This document shows, one piece after another, positions 1-8,375 of a stretch of 64,000 nucleotides of DNA. The notes under the pieces were generated by a model. That model was not told the DNA's origin and ran no database searches. It saw nothing but the letters and a program-made list of their open reading frames with translations. A program made the translations under genes and the position numbers. Position 1 is the stretch's first letter, and every line of letters starts with the position of its first letter. The stretch is from Polaromonas sp. JS666. GTDB lineage: Bacteria; Pseudomonadota; Gammaproteobacteria; Burkholderiales; Burkholderiaceae_C. The stretch is from assembly GCF_000013865.1 (NCBI RefSeq), contig NC_007948.1, forward strand, positions 992,001-1,056,000, given 5' to 3'.

Positions 1-14
1 GAAAAAAGCTTGTC

Positions 15-989
15 TTACTCGGGCTTGATGTCTGCCTGTTTAATGAACTTCGACCACCGCGCCATCTCGTTCTGCAGGAAGCGGGACAGCTCTTCATCGC
101 TGGTTTTGAGCGTGTCGATTGCCTGCGCCTTGTAGATCGCCTGGACCTCGCTTGAATCGAGCGCCGCGTGGGCCGTGGCGCGCAGCTTGCTGATGACACT
201 GGATGGTGTCTGGGCCGGGGCCACCAGCCCCATCCACACAGAAGTGTTAAAACCCTTCAGTCCCAGTTCGTCGAGCGTGTAGAGTTCCGGCGCGCTTGAC
301 GTCCTGCTAAGGGTGGTGACGGCCAGCGCTACCAACTTGTTCGCCCGGACGTGCGGCAGCACGGTCGAAGCCGGTGAGAACATGAGCTGCACCTGGCCGC
401 CAAGCAGGTCTGTCACCGCAGGCGTGCTCCCCCTGTATGGGACGTGGACCATCTTGACGTTGGCCATGAGCGCGAACTGTTCACCCGATAGATGGGGGGA
501 GGTGCCGACGCCGGATGAGGCATAGGTCAGGGAGCCGGGCTTGGCCTTTGCGAGCGCAATGAGCTCGGCAACGGTCGTGACCTTCAGCGAGGGATGAACC
601 ACCAGGACATTGGGAACGTTCCCGATCAGCGTGATCGGCTTGAACTCCTTCAATGGGTCGACCGCATTGGCGCCCGGAAACGCGCCGTTGATGATGTTGG
701 CGACCGTGATCGCGAAGAGGGTGTAGCCATCGGGCTTGGCCGTGGCCACTGCCTTGGCGGCGATGTTGCTGCCCCCGCCAGACTTGTTGTCCACGATGAA
801 GGGCTGGCCCAGGCGCCTGGACATCTGCTCTACCAAGGTGCGCACCGCCGCGTCTGTTGCTGTACCTGGAGGAAACCCCACCAGCACCTTCACGGGCGCG
901 CTCGGATAGGCATACTGTGCTGTGGCCCATGATGGCAAGGTGCCGGCAGCAAGCGCCGGCACGGAGGTGAGAAGTTCACGGCGTTTCAT
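15..989 (-). CDS. Bug/TctC-family periplasmic solute-binding protein
   Basis: Extracytoplasmic receptor of the Bug (TctC) family, which serves tripartite tricarboxylate-type uptake of organic acids. I start it at the ATG at 989 instead of the longer in-frame start at 1040. From there the protein opens with MKRRELL, a hydrophobic stretch and an alanine-rich cleavage region ending WATAQ, a normal signal peptide. The family landmarks VGFPPGTATD (about residues 36-45) and KPDGYTL are visible, and 324 residues is the usual length. No TctA or TctB membrane gene is in the window, so it is an orphan receptor, as is common in Burkholderiales. It is divergent from the LysR gene at 1112 and probably controlled by it. 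Ligand unknown. Confidence 0.88.
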   Translation of the reverse strand: MKRRELLTSVPALAAGTLPSWATAQYAYPSAPVKVLVGFPPGTATDAAVRTLVEQMSRRLGQPFIVDNKSGGGSNIAAKAVATAKPDGYTLFAITVANIINGAFPGANAVDPLKEFKPITLIGNVPNVLVVHPSLKVTTVAELIALAKAKPGSLTYASSGVGTSPHLSGEQFALMANVKMVHVPYRGSTPAVTDLLGGQVQLMFSPASTVLPHVRANKLVALAVTTLSRTSSAPELYTLDELGLKGFNTSVWMGLVAPAQTPSSVISKLRATAHAALDSSEVQAIYKAQAIDTLKTSDEELSRFLQNEMARWSKFIKQADIKPE

Positions 990-1046
990 GTCTCTGGTCT
1001 TTCTGTTATCAGTGCAGATCGGGTCTTTACCGCCCTGCACTGGTAG

Positions 1047-1094
1047 TGATTAGAAGATCAAACGGGCTATATTTCAAACGAGACTTTCTAATCA
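1047..1094. promoter_or_regulatory. Perfect 9-bp inverted repeat, probable LysR operator
   Basis: The 122-bp gap between the divergent receptor and lysR genes contains TGATTAGAA at 1047-1055 and its exact reverse complement TTCTAATCA at 1086-1094. The arms are 30 bp apart, with 39 bp between equivalent positions, close to four helical turns. LysR regulators typically bind such divergent regions at two sites on the same DNA face. Binding here is inferred. Confidence 0.55.
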
Positions 1095-1111
1095 AATGAT
1101 AGGCTCCGCTC

Positions 1112-2041
1112 ATGAATGTCACTCTTCGCCAGATCCAAGCCTTCGTCCTGGTCGCCCGGCTTGGCAGCTTCACCCGGGCCGCGCAGGCGATGCACCTCAC
1201 GCAATCGGCCCTCAGCTTGCTTGTGCGCGAATTTGAAGGAGCTATCGAGAGCCGGCTGTTCGACCGGACTACCCGAGCCGTCACCCTGACGGTGGTGGGA
1301 AGCGACCTCTTCCCTCGGGCGGAGCGTATCCTCGCTGACCTAGAGTCGGCTATTTCAGGTGTGGACAAGCTCATGGCGAGGGAGCGCGGGCGCGTGGTGG
1401 TGGCTGCTCCACTGCTTCTGTCCAGCACCTATCTTCCGCCGCTGCTTGCGGCCTTCTTTGCGAAGTACCCGGGCATTGAGGTCGTTCTCCAGGACACGCT
1501 GCCCAGTCAGGTTCTGCCGCTGGTGCGTGGCGGTGCGGCCGACGTGGGTATCGGCACGTTCGCGTCCGATGAAGTCGACGTCAGGCGTACCTTGCTCTTC
1601 TCGGAAGCCATGGTGGCCGCATTCCCCGTTGGGCATGCGTTCAGCCGCCTGCAGAAGTTGACCTGGGCGGATGTCGCGCAGGAGCCGGTGCTCGCATTGA
1701 GCCGTGGCAGCGTGTTCCGCGATCTCACCGAAGCTGGCTTCGCGGCTGCCGGGTTGATACTGAAGCCCGCGAGGGAGGCTAACTATGCGGGCTCTCTCAT
1801 CGGAATGGTCGACGCAGGGCTCGGCGTCGCCATCCTCCCCGGCTACGCAGTGAAGCTGACAGACCCGGCGCGGATCGGATGGCACCGTGTGGAGAACCCG
1901 CTGATCGACCGGGAGGTTTCACTCGTGCAACGAGCAGGCGTTTCGCTCTCCCCCGCGGCACAAGGTTTCGTCGATTTCATTGTGGCGCCGCAGGCATCAC
2001 AGCATCCGAGACCCAGAAGGCGGCGCCCGGCAGCGTCTTGA
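1112..2041 (+). CDS. LysR-family transcriptional regulator
   Basis: DNA-binding regulator of the LysR family, 309 aa. The N-terminal winged helix-turn-helix is clear (residues 1-60: RQIQAFVLVARLGSFTRAA, then LTQSALSLLVREFE). A periplasmic-binding-protein-like effector domain fills roughly residues 90-295, including AAPLLLSSTYLPPLLAAF and the late GLGVAILPGYAV motif. The C-terminal tail is arginine- and proline-rich and probably not part of the fold. It is divergent from the Bug receptor at 15-989 and likely regulates that gene and itself. A strong intrinsic terminator follows its stop codon. The inducer cannot be told from sequence. Confidence 0.92.
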   Translation: MNVTLRQIQAFVLVARLGSFTRAAQAMHLTQSALSLLVREFEGAIESRLFDRTTRAVTLTVVGSDLFPRAERILADLESAISGVDKLMARERGRVVVAAPLLLSSTYLPPLLAAFFAKYPGIEVVLQDTLPSQVLPLVRGGAADVGIGTFASDEVDVRRTLLFSEAMVAAFPVGHAFSRLQKLTWADVAQEPVLALSRGSVFRDLTEAGFAAAGLILKPAREANYAGSLIGMVDAGLGVAILPGYAVKLTDPARIGWHRVENPLIDREVSLVQRAGVSLSPAAQGFVDFIVAPQASQHPRPRRRRPAAS

Positions 2042-2096
2042 TCCGGTCTTGGTCGTCGCGTGTGAAGACCAGCGATCGTCGGCCAAATGATCAAAG

Positions 2097-2124
2097 AAAA
2101 AAGCACTCTCCGGAGTGCTTTTTT
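2097..2124 (+). terminator. Intrinsic terminator after lysR
   Basis: AAAAAAGCACTC and GAGTGCTTTTTT pair perfectly around a TCCG loop, with the 3' arm ending in six T. It lies 55 bp after the lysR stop codon. The A-run on the left arm would also let it act on the opposite strand. Confidence 0.85.
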
Positions 2125-2198
2125 CTTTCTTCCCCTGCCAAATCCAAATGCGCCGGTCAGCTCTTCATTTTCTAGCACGATACCAATGCGGGGGCGCG

Positions 2199-2460
2199 AT
2201 GTCTGCGCAAAAACAAGTGTTGCTTCCCTTCTACCAGCGGTCGATGGTCTTTTACAAGCGGGTTTCATATCACGACTACGATGGTATTGCGAATGATATT
2301 GATGAAGCAACTCGTGTCTCAAGAGATTTGGGACCGCGAAAACAAGACACTGATCATGAGAAATCACGGTCTTCTTACGGCAGGGGAAACTGCATCGGAA
2401 TCGTTAACGCTAATGCGTTACTCACCCTTCATCTGGAAGGTCGAGCCTGCGCGAATTAAA
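2199..2460 (+). pseudogene. Remnant of a class II aldolase/adducin-family gene
   Basis: Two frames together give a recognisable piece of a class II aldolase-like protein. The frame from 2199 reads MSAQKQVLLPFYQ... then YHDYDGIANDIDE and ends in DLG at about 2333. The next frame continues ENKTLIMRNHGLLTAGETAS. The family normally reads YHDYEG, then DLG, then LILRNHGLLT without interruption, so a frameshift lies near 2334-2338. About 90 of the usual 250 residues remain, and the start, the first metal-binding region and the C-terminus are missing. It sits between a LysR gene and an exporter gene, probably the scar of a lost catabolic cluster. Confidence 0.7.
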
Positions 2461-2471
2461 GTGCCGCGAGG

Positions 2472-3983
2472 TCATCCCGAATTTTTCTTGCTCGCCTGCA
2501 ACGCTGCTCCTGGAGCAGGTGCCCGATTGCGCCATGTGCGGCGGTAAGTTCCCACCGCGATGGCGAGCGCGACGACGATCAGAATCGCCGCGACTGCGAA
2601 CGTGAATCGCATGCCGGTGGCAACGGCCTCGGGACGCGCCGTTGTGATGTCGGTCGTTGCCGATGCGAGCGCGAACACCGCGCCCATCACGGATGCGCCG
2701 GTGATGAGCCCGAGATTGCGCGACAGGCTGAGCATGCCGGAAATGACGCCCCGCTGGTCCGGACGGATATCGGTCATGACGGCGGTGTTGTTGGCCGTCA
2801 TGAACAGCGCATAGCCGACGGTGATGACGACGATGGGCGCGATGTAGCCGGGGATGCCGGGCGTCGCCGGCACCATGGATAGCACGAAGGAGCCGGCCGC
2901 TATGGCGATGAGCCCAACGATGGTCATGCGTTGTGCGCCAAAACGGTCCGCCATGCGGCCGGCCGGCACACCGGCCAGCGCGGCGGCAAGCGGGCCGACC
3001 GACAAGACGAGTCCGACAAGTGCCGCGTTGAGCCCGAGCGCACGGGAGAGATAGAACGGCCCGACCACCAGCGTTGCCATCATCACCGTCGAGACGAGTG
3101 CGCTCATGGCGAGGCTTGCACTTAAGCCTGGGTCGCGGAACATCGCCAACCGGATCAAAGGGGATGCGGCTCTTGCCTGGGCGCGCACGAAGAGGCCGAC
3201 GCCCAGGGCAGCAGCCAACAGCAGCGCCATGTTCAGCGGACCGAAACTGCCGCGCCCGTCATGATGACGAATGGTCATGGCGAGTGCATAAGCCGCGAGC
3301 GTCAGAGCCAGCAGCAGCGTGCCCGCATGGTCGAAACCGGCGCTATCAGTCTTCGGCCCCCGGCGATCAACGGGCAGGTAGCGATGTGCGAGAAGAAAAG
3401 TCAGGATACCCAGCGGTACATTGACGAAGAAGATGGCCGGCCAACCGAGTCCGGCGATCAGAACGCCACCAAGCGATGGACCGAGAGCGGTGCCCATCGC
3501 GGACATCGTTCCGAGCAGGCCCATGGCGCTACCGGTCTTTGCCTTGGCAACCGTCTCACCGACAAATGCCATGGTGAGGGCCATCATGACGGCTGCTCCG
3601 AGGCCCTGTGCCGCCCGGGCGGCAATCAGCAGCCAGAGCGTGGGCGCGATGCCGCACAGGCTTGATGCCACCGTGAACAGGAGGATGCCGGCCAGCAGCA
3701 GCCGCTTCCGGCCGGTGATGTCACCGAGCCGTCCGACGCTGACGATCAGGGTGGTGATGGCGAGGAGATACGCGAGGACGACCCACTGGACTTCCTGGAA
3801 GGAGGCGTTGAACGCCTGTGCCAAGGTCGGCAAGCCCACATTGGCGATGCTGGTGCCGAGCGAGGACAGCAACATGGACAGCGAAAGGGCGGCGAGTGCC
3901 CACCGGACCGAAGGTGTCCGTTCCGCGCTTCCGGCACTTCCAACGACCGCCCCATCTCGTTTTGCAATGATTGACTTCAACAT
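2472..3983 (-). CDS. DHA2-type major facilitator exporter
   Basis: Proton-driven efflux permease of the DHA2 (14-helix) branch of the major facilitator superfamily, in the inner membrane. The start at 3983 gives MLKSIIAK and 503 residues, the normal family length; the open frame runs further upstream only as antisense of the LysR gene at 4134. The motif after helix 2 is GRLGDITGRKRLLLAG, and the helix-5 antiporter motif appears as ALGPSLGGVL. Many Leu/Ala/Val-rich membrane segments follow. It is divergent from the LysR gene at 4134, the usual arrangement for a substrate-induced drug or metabolite exporter. The substrate is unknown. Confidence 0.9.
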   Translation of the reverse strand: MLKSIIAKRDGAVVGSAGSAERTPSVRWALAALSLSMLLSSLGTSIANVGLPTLAQAFNASFQEVQWVVLAYLLAITTLIVSVGRLGDITGRKRLLLAGILLFTVASSLCGIAPTLWLLIAARAAQGLGAAVMMALTMAFVGETVAKAKTGSAMGLLGTMSAMGTALGPSLGGVLIAGLGWPAIFFVNVPLGILTFLLAHRYLPVDRRGPKTDSAGFDHAGTLLLALTLAAYALAMTIRHHDGRGSFGPLNMALLLAAALGVGLFVRAQARAASPLIRLAMFRDPGLSASLAMSALVSTVMMATLVVGPFYLSRALGLNAALVGLVLSVGPLAAALAGVPAGRMADRFGAQRMTIVGLIAIAAGSFVLSMVPATPGIPGYIAPIVVITVGYALFMTANNTAVMTDIRPDQRGVISGMLSLSRNLGLITGASVMGAVFALASATTDITTARPEAVATGMRFTFAVAAILIVVALAIAVGTYRRTWRNRAPAPGAALQASKKNSG

Positions 3984-4076
3984 GAACTCCGCTTTCTGCT
4001 CCGTTTGCTGGCGACTCCGAAATGGAGCTGCCTGAAGCGTAGTTCTTTGCCTGGCATAGCGGAAGGCGCACCATTT

Positions 4077-4091
4077 GCACTTTATTCGTGC
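4077..4091. promoter_or_regulatory. Possible LysR half-site in divergent region
   Basis: The 150-bp gap between the MFS and LysR genes contains GCAC-N7-GTGC at 4077-4091, placed 43 bp before the LysR start. The dyad is short, so this is only a candidate operator. Confidence 0.25.
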
Positions 4092-4133
4092 GTTTAACGC
4101 CATGTCACGGCCAAACTGCGCTATGGTCGATGC

Positions 4134-5030
4134 ATGGCGACACCCGATTTCAACTTGCTGGTCACCCTTGATGTGCTGCTCGCGGAAGGCAGCGTTGTGC
4201 GCGCGGCCCGGCGCTTGCGGCTCAGCCCGTCGGCGATGAGCCGGGCGCTGGCGAGGTTGCGCGAGACGACGGGCGATCCGCTGCTGGTCAGGGCCGGGCG
4301 CGGCCTCGTCCCCACACCCCGGGCGATAGCACTGCGCGAGCAGGTCGGCCAGCTCGTGCAGGACGCGGAAGCGGTTCTGCGCCCCGTGGAGAAGCTCAAG
4401 CTCAAAAAGCTGGTCCGAACCTTCACGCTGCGGACCCGCGAAGGCTTTGTGGAGAACTTCGGGCCGGCGCTCATTGCCCGCGTCGGCCAGGAGGCGCCCG
4501 GCGTGCGGCTGTGCTTCGTGCAGAAGCTGGACAAAGACAGCACGCCGCTGCGCGACGGGACCGTCGACCTGGAAACCGGCGTGGTGGGCAGGGCGACGGC
4601 TCCTGAGCTGCGCGTGCAGGCCTTGTTCCGGGACCGCTTCATTGGCGTCGTGCGAGCGGGGCACCCGCTGAGCCAGGGCGAGATCACGCCGGCCCGTTAT
4701 GCGGCCAGCAGGCACATCGGCGTCTCGCGGCGGGGTCTGGGCGCGGAGCCGGTGGATGAAGCCTTGGTGCCGCTCGGGCTGCAAAGGGAAATCGCCACCA
4801 TCGTCGGCGGTTTTTCGGCCGCGCTGGCGCTGGCCCGGGCCTCAGACCTGATCGCCACTGTTCCCGAACGGCATACCGGAAACCTGCGCGCCGGTATGCA
4901 CAGTTTTCCCCTTCCGGTCGCCACGCCGGAGATCACGGTGTCATTGCTCTGGCACCCACGGCTGGATGCCGATCCGGCGCATCGCTGGCTGCGCGGGTGT
5001 GTTCGGGACGCCTGCGCGGACATCCGCTGA
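4134..5030 (+). CDS. LysR-family transcriptional regulator
   Basis: 298-aa LysR protein of the NodD/SyrM-like branch, judged from the opening PDFNLLVTLDVLLAEGS. The helix-turn-helix is RAARRLRLSPSAMSRALARL (about residues 22-41), followed by GDPLLVRAGRGLVPT. The effector domain extends to about residue 290, and the C-terminus HPRLDADPAHRWLRGCV is typical of this branch. It is divergent from the DHA2 exporter and is most simply its regulator. About 180 bp of non-coding sequence separates it from the convergent NahR-like gene, and I see nothing notable there. Confidence 0.9.
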   Translation: MATPDFNLLVTLDVLLAEGSVVRAARRLRLSPSAMSRALARLRETTGDPLLVRAGRGLVPTPRAIALREQVGQLVQDAEAVLRPVEKLKLKKLVRTFTLRTREGFVENFGPALIARVGQEAPGVRLCFVQKLDKDSTPLRDGTVDLETGVVGRATAPELRVQALFRDRFIGVVRAGHPLSQGEITPARYAASRHIGVSRRGLGAEPVDEALVPLGLQREIATIVGGFSAALALARASDLIATVPERHTGNLRAGMHSFPLPVATPEITVSLLWHPRLDADPAHRWLRGCVRDACADIR

Positions 5031-5209
5031 ATGGAAAAGTATGCCGGAGTCAGAGTGTCATAGCGTAGACGTGGTGCTCATCATCGTCGGGCGTGGCCCG
5101 CCACAGACAGGTTCACAGACAGGTTTAAAGGAAAGGCCTCCAGGGAAGTACGGAGAACCCGCCATGCACCTACTCGGCCATGAAGCCGACTCCCTCTGCC
5201 TACCCCTGA

Positions 5210-6115
5210 CTACCCATCTGCATGCATGTTGAAGATGAGGCCCCGCAACCACTGATTGGCGGGGTCTTTGTGGTACTTGGCATGCCAGAACAGATTGATG
5301 GCAATCTGCGGAAGCTTGATGGGGTGTGCGACGTATTTCAGGTTGAAAGGTGTGGCCATCCGTTCTGCGAGGCGTTCCGGCACGGTGGCCACCAGTTCCG
5401 TTGACTGGAGAATGTGACCCACCGCCACAAAATGCGGTACGGTCAACTTCACCTTCCGCTGTGGTGAATTTTTGTCCAGTATTTCATCGACTATCCCGTG
5501 GCCTGTACCTGCCGAAACAATCGCCACATGGTCCGCTGCAAAAAAATCTGACGGCAGGATTTTTTTCTTGTCCAGCGGGTGCCCCTGCCTGAACATGCAG
5601 ACATATTGCTGAGTGAACAATCGCTGCTGGAAGAAGCCGGCCTTGAGCTGGGGCAGCAATCCGATGGCCAGATCGATATGGCCTGCCTCCATGGAGTCCT
5701 TCAGGTTAGTGCTGGTATTACGTACTGTGCTGATCGACACGGCCGGCGCCACCTTCTGGATCTTTTCCATCAAAAGGGGCAGGAAGTAGATCTCGCCGAT
5801 GTCGGTCATCCCGATTGAGAAGGTCCGCTTGCTGGTGGCGGGGTCGAATGAATTCCTGGCGTTGACCGCGCCGTGGATCATGCCCAGCGCGTAGCCTATC
5901 GATTCGGCCAACTGGTCGGCGAAAGGCGTGGGCTGCATGCCACTGGACGTGCGCAGGAAAAGTTCGTCGCCAAAAAGCTTGCGCAGGCGCGCCAGCGCGT
6001 TGCTGACAGCGGGTTGCCCGAGGCCGAGGTTCTCGGCGACTTTCGAGACTTTTTTTTCCGTCAACAACTGGTTGAAGATGACCAGCAAGTTCAGGTCGAT
6101 GTCCTGGAGTTCCAT
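5210..6115 (-). CDS. nagR: NahR/NagR-like LysR activator
   Basis: 301-aa LysR protein closely resembling NahR/NagR, the salicylate-responsive activators of naphthalene and salicylate pathways. It shares the opening MELQDIDLNLLVIFNQLLT, the phrase MTDIGEIYFLPLLM (about residue 100), GTGHGIVDEI, the PHFVAVGHILQSTEL segment and the ending FWHAKYHKDPANQWLRGL. The position fits as well: it is divergent from the reductase gene that opens the salicylate/gentisate operon at 6284. I infer activation of that operon in response to salicylate or a related hydroxybenzoate. The effector specificity itself cannot be read from the sequence. Confidence 0.85.
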   Translation of the reverse strand: MELQDIDLNLLVIFNQLLTEKKVSKVAENLGLGQPAVSNALARLRKLFGDELFLRTSSGMQPTPFADQLAESIGYALGMIHGAVNARNSFDPATSKRTFSIGMTDIGEIYFLPLLMEKIQKVAPAVSISTVRNTSTNLKDSMEAGHIDLAIGLLPQLKAGFFQQRLFTQQYVCMFRQGHPLDKKKILPSDFFAADHVAIVSAGTGHGIVDEILDKNSPQRKVKLTVPHFVAVGHILQSTELVATVPERLAERMATPFNLKYVAHPIKLPQIAINLFWHAKYHKDPANQWLRGLIFNMHADG

Positions 6116-6283
6116 CTGCGTCTCCGATCTACGTCTGTGCGTAACTATTGATTTAAATGATGTAAAACATTGATGTCATTGTATTGACTGATTATGCACT
6201 GCGGCCGAAGATCACCGCCATAGCAGCCACGGTTTCCGCCGTCGTCGCAAAAAGCAATTTCTCCACGAGACAAGACCCAACTG
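6116..6283. promoter_or_regulatory. Divergent nagR / catabolic operon promoter region
   Basis: AT-rich 168-bp gap between nagR and the catabolic operon. It contains the palindrome ATTTAAAT at 6151-6158. A weak sigma-70-like pair lies on the + strand: TTGATG at 6170-6175 and TATGCA at 6193-6198, spaced 17 bp. I could not match the published NahR box confidently. That it controls both genes is inferred from position. Confidence 0.45.
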
Positions 6284-7267
6284 ATGGAAATTTTTGTACG
6301 TCCCCTCCAGCGCACGCTGAGCGTTACTGCCGGCGTCAATTTGCTGGACGCCCTGCGCGCGAACGACGTGCCGGTGTCGTACAGCTGCATGGCCGGGCGT
6401 TGCGGCACCTGCCGCTGCAAGGTTGTCGAGGGGCATGTGCTCGATTCGGGCCGGGAAGCGCAGCGCCCGCTGGTGACTGAAGACCGTTATGTGCTGGCGT
6501 GCCAGACCTTTCTGACTGAATCCTGCACTGTCGAAATCCCCGAACCTGACGAGGTCGTTGTCCATACGGCAAAAATCGTCAAAGCCACTGTTGTGGCGGT
6601 AGAAGACCAGACCCACGACATCAAGCGAATCCGGCTGAAGGCCGCCAAGCCACTCGGGTTTTCACCTGGCCAGTATGCGCAGCTTCAGTTCACGCCTGAC
6701 CACATCCGGCCCTATTCGATGGCCGGCCTGTGTGCGGAGGATGAGCTGGAGTTCCATGTGCGCCTGGTCCCCGATGGCCGGGTCACCGGCTACATCGCCA
6801 ACACGCTGAAGGTCGGCGACGCGGTGCGCGTCAGCGGCCCGCTGGGCTCGGCCTACCTGCGCCGCAAGCATGAGGGCCCGATGCTGTGCGTGGCCGGCGG
6901 CACAGGCCTCGCGCCTATCCTGTCGATCATCCGCGGCGTCATTGCCGAAGGCATGCGCAACAGCATCCATCTTTATTTTGGTGTTCGCTCGGAACGCGAC
7001 ATCTACGGCCGCGAATGGCTGGCAGAGCTTCAGCGCCAACATCCGCAACTGCATGTGCACGTCGTGGTCACGTCCGGCCAGGTGCCCGGGTGCCGCACCG
7101 GCCTGGTCACAGAAGCCATCGCCCAGGACTGGTCCAGCCTCGAAGGCGTTCGCGCCTACCTCTGCGGCGCGCCGCCCATGGTGGAGGCCACGACCTTGCT
7201 GGTGCGCCAGATGGGCGTGCTCGCCGAACAAATTTATGCCGACGCGTTTTACGCCAGCGGCACTTGA
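6284..7267 (+). CDS. nagAa: NAD(P)H:ferredoxin reductase of Rieske oxygenase system
   Basis: Electron-transfer reductase that passes electrons from NAD(P)H through FAD and a plant-type 2Fe-2S centre to the Rieske ferredoxin. The N-terminal ferredoxin domain (residues 1-90) has the cluster ligands in SCMAGRCGTCRC with a later C in VLACQT. The FAD-binding motif RPYSMAG lies near residue 144 and the nucleotide-binding GGTGLAPILSI near residue 206. Length (327 aa) and domain order match NagAa of the naphthalene/salicylate systems. It opens the operon, 20 bp before the gentisate dioxygenase gene, and serves the oxygenase at 9130-10954. No separate naphthalene dioxygenase is present. Confidence 0.88.
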   Translation: MEIFVRPLQRTLSVTAGVNLLDALRANDVPVSYSCMAGRCGTCRCKVVEGHVLDSGREAQRPLVTEDRYVLACQTFLTESCTVEIPEPDEVVVHTAKIVKATVVAVEDQTHDIKRIRLKAAKPLGFSPGQYAQLQFTPDHIRPYSMAGLCAEDELEFHVRLVPDGRVTGYIANTLKVGDAVRVSGPLGSAYLRRKHEGPMLCVAGGTGLAPILSIIRGVIAEGMRNSIHLYFGVRSERDIYGREWLAELQRQHPQLHVHVVVTSGQVPGCRTGLVTEAIAQDWSSLEGVRAYLCGAPPMVEATTLLVRQMGVLAEQIYADAFYASGT

Positions 7268-7286
7268 AAAATCAACAGGAATAGCC

Positions 7287-8333
7287 ATGAACGCCAGAAA
7301 TCTCGACCTCGAATCCCAGCTGAGCCGCAAAGCCTATTACGACCGCATTGGCGCCGACAACATGACGCCGCTCTGGGAAGTGCTGGGCGCGCTGGTGCCG
7401 CACTCGCCCAGGTCGCCGGCGGTCTCGCATCTGTGGAAGTACGCCGACGTGCGCGACCGCGTGATGGAAGCCGGCACGCTGATCAGCGCGGCCGAGGCTG
7501 AGCGCCGCGTGCTGATCCTGGAAAACCCTGCGTTGCGCGGCCAGTCCTGCATCACGCAGTCGCTGTATGCGGGCCTGCAACTCATCATGCCGGGCGAAGT
7601 GGCGCCGGCCCATCGCCACACGCAGTCCGCGTTGCGGCTGGTGCTGGACGGCGAGGGCGCCTACACCGCGGTCGATGGCGAACGCACGACGATGCGCCGC
7701 GGCGATTTCATCATCACACCGGCCTGGACCTGGCATGACCATGGCAATCTGGGCGACCAGCCGGTGGTATGGCTCGACGGCCTGGACATTCCCATCGTGC
7801 GCTTCCTCGATGCCGGATTTGCAGAGAAAAGCGACAGCGACTACCAGGCCGTCGTCCGGCCGGAAGGCGATGCGCTGGCGCGTTACGGCTCCAACATGGT
7901 CCCGGTCGATTTCTACCAGCAGCCGGCCGAGCCGACCAAGGTGTTTGTTTATCCCTGGGAACGCACGCTGGCCTCATTGAAAGCCATAGCCGCCGGTACG
8001 CCCGATGCGCACTTCGGCTACAAGCAGCGCTACATCAACCCGGCCACCGGCCGTTCGCCGATGCCGACAATCGCGGCGTTCTCCCAGCTGATTCCCGCAG
8101 GTTTCGAGACGCGGCCTTATCGCTGCACCGACGGCACGGTGTACGTGTGCCTCAGCGGCAGCGCCGAAGCGACTGTCGAAGGCAAGACCGTTCGCCTCGA
8201 TGAGAACGACGTGCTGGTTGTGCCGTCCTGGCACAACCACCAGTTCCGCGCCGGTCCCGAGGCCGTGCTCTTCAGCTATTCAGACCGCCCCGTGCAGCAG
8301 GCCCTCGGCCTGTGGCGCGAACACCGCGCCTGA
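7287..8333 (+). CDS. nagI: Gentisate 1,2-dioxygenase
   Basis: Ring-cleaving non-haem Fe(II) enzyme of the bicupin family, converting gentisate and O2 to maleylpyruvate in the cytoplasm. The start at 7287 gives MNARNLDLESQLSRKAYYDR and 348 residues, the standard length. The first cupin carries the metal motif AHRHTQSALRLVLDGEG (about residues 108-124) and a later histidine in TWHDHG; the C-terminal cupin spans roughly residues 240-340. It lies between the reductase and fumarylpyruvate hydrolase genes, so the hydroxylation product is consumed by the same operon. Its presence shows that the operon runs through gentisate and not catechol. Confidence 0.93.
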   Translation: MNARNLDLESQLSRKAYYDRIGADNMTPLWEVLGALVPHSPRSPAVSHLWKYADVRDRVMEAGTLISAAEAERRVLILENPALRGQSCITQSLYAGLQLIMPGEVAPAHRHTQSALRLVLDGEGAYTAVDGERTTMRRGDFIITPAWTWHDHGNLGDQPVVWLDGLDIPIVRFLDAGFAEKSDSDYQAVVRPEGDALARYGSNMVPVDFYQQPAEPTKVFVYPWERTLASLKAIAAGTPDAHFGYKQRYINPATGRSPMPTIAAFSQLIPAGFETRPYRCTDGTVYVCLSGSAEATVEGKTVRLDENDVLVVPSWHNHQFRAGPEAVLFSYSDRPVQQALGLWREHRA

Positions 8334-8375
8334 AAACCCTTCAACTTTTGCTACTTTGCTACAGAACACCATCAC

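Noticed and set aside
3984..4784. Upstream extension of the MFS frame to 770 codons
   Set aside because: It lies antisense to a clear LysR gene, has no transporter similarity, and the MFS family starts at 3983.
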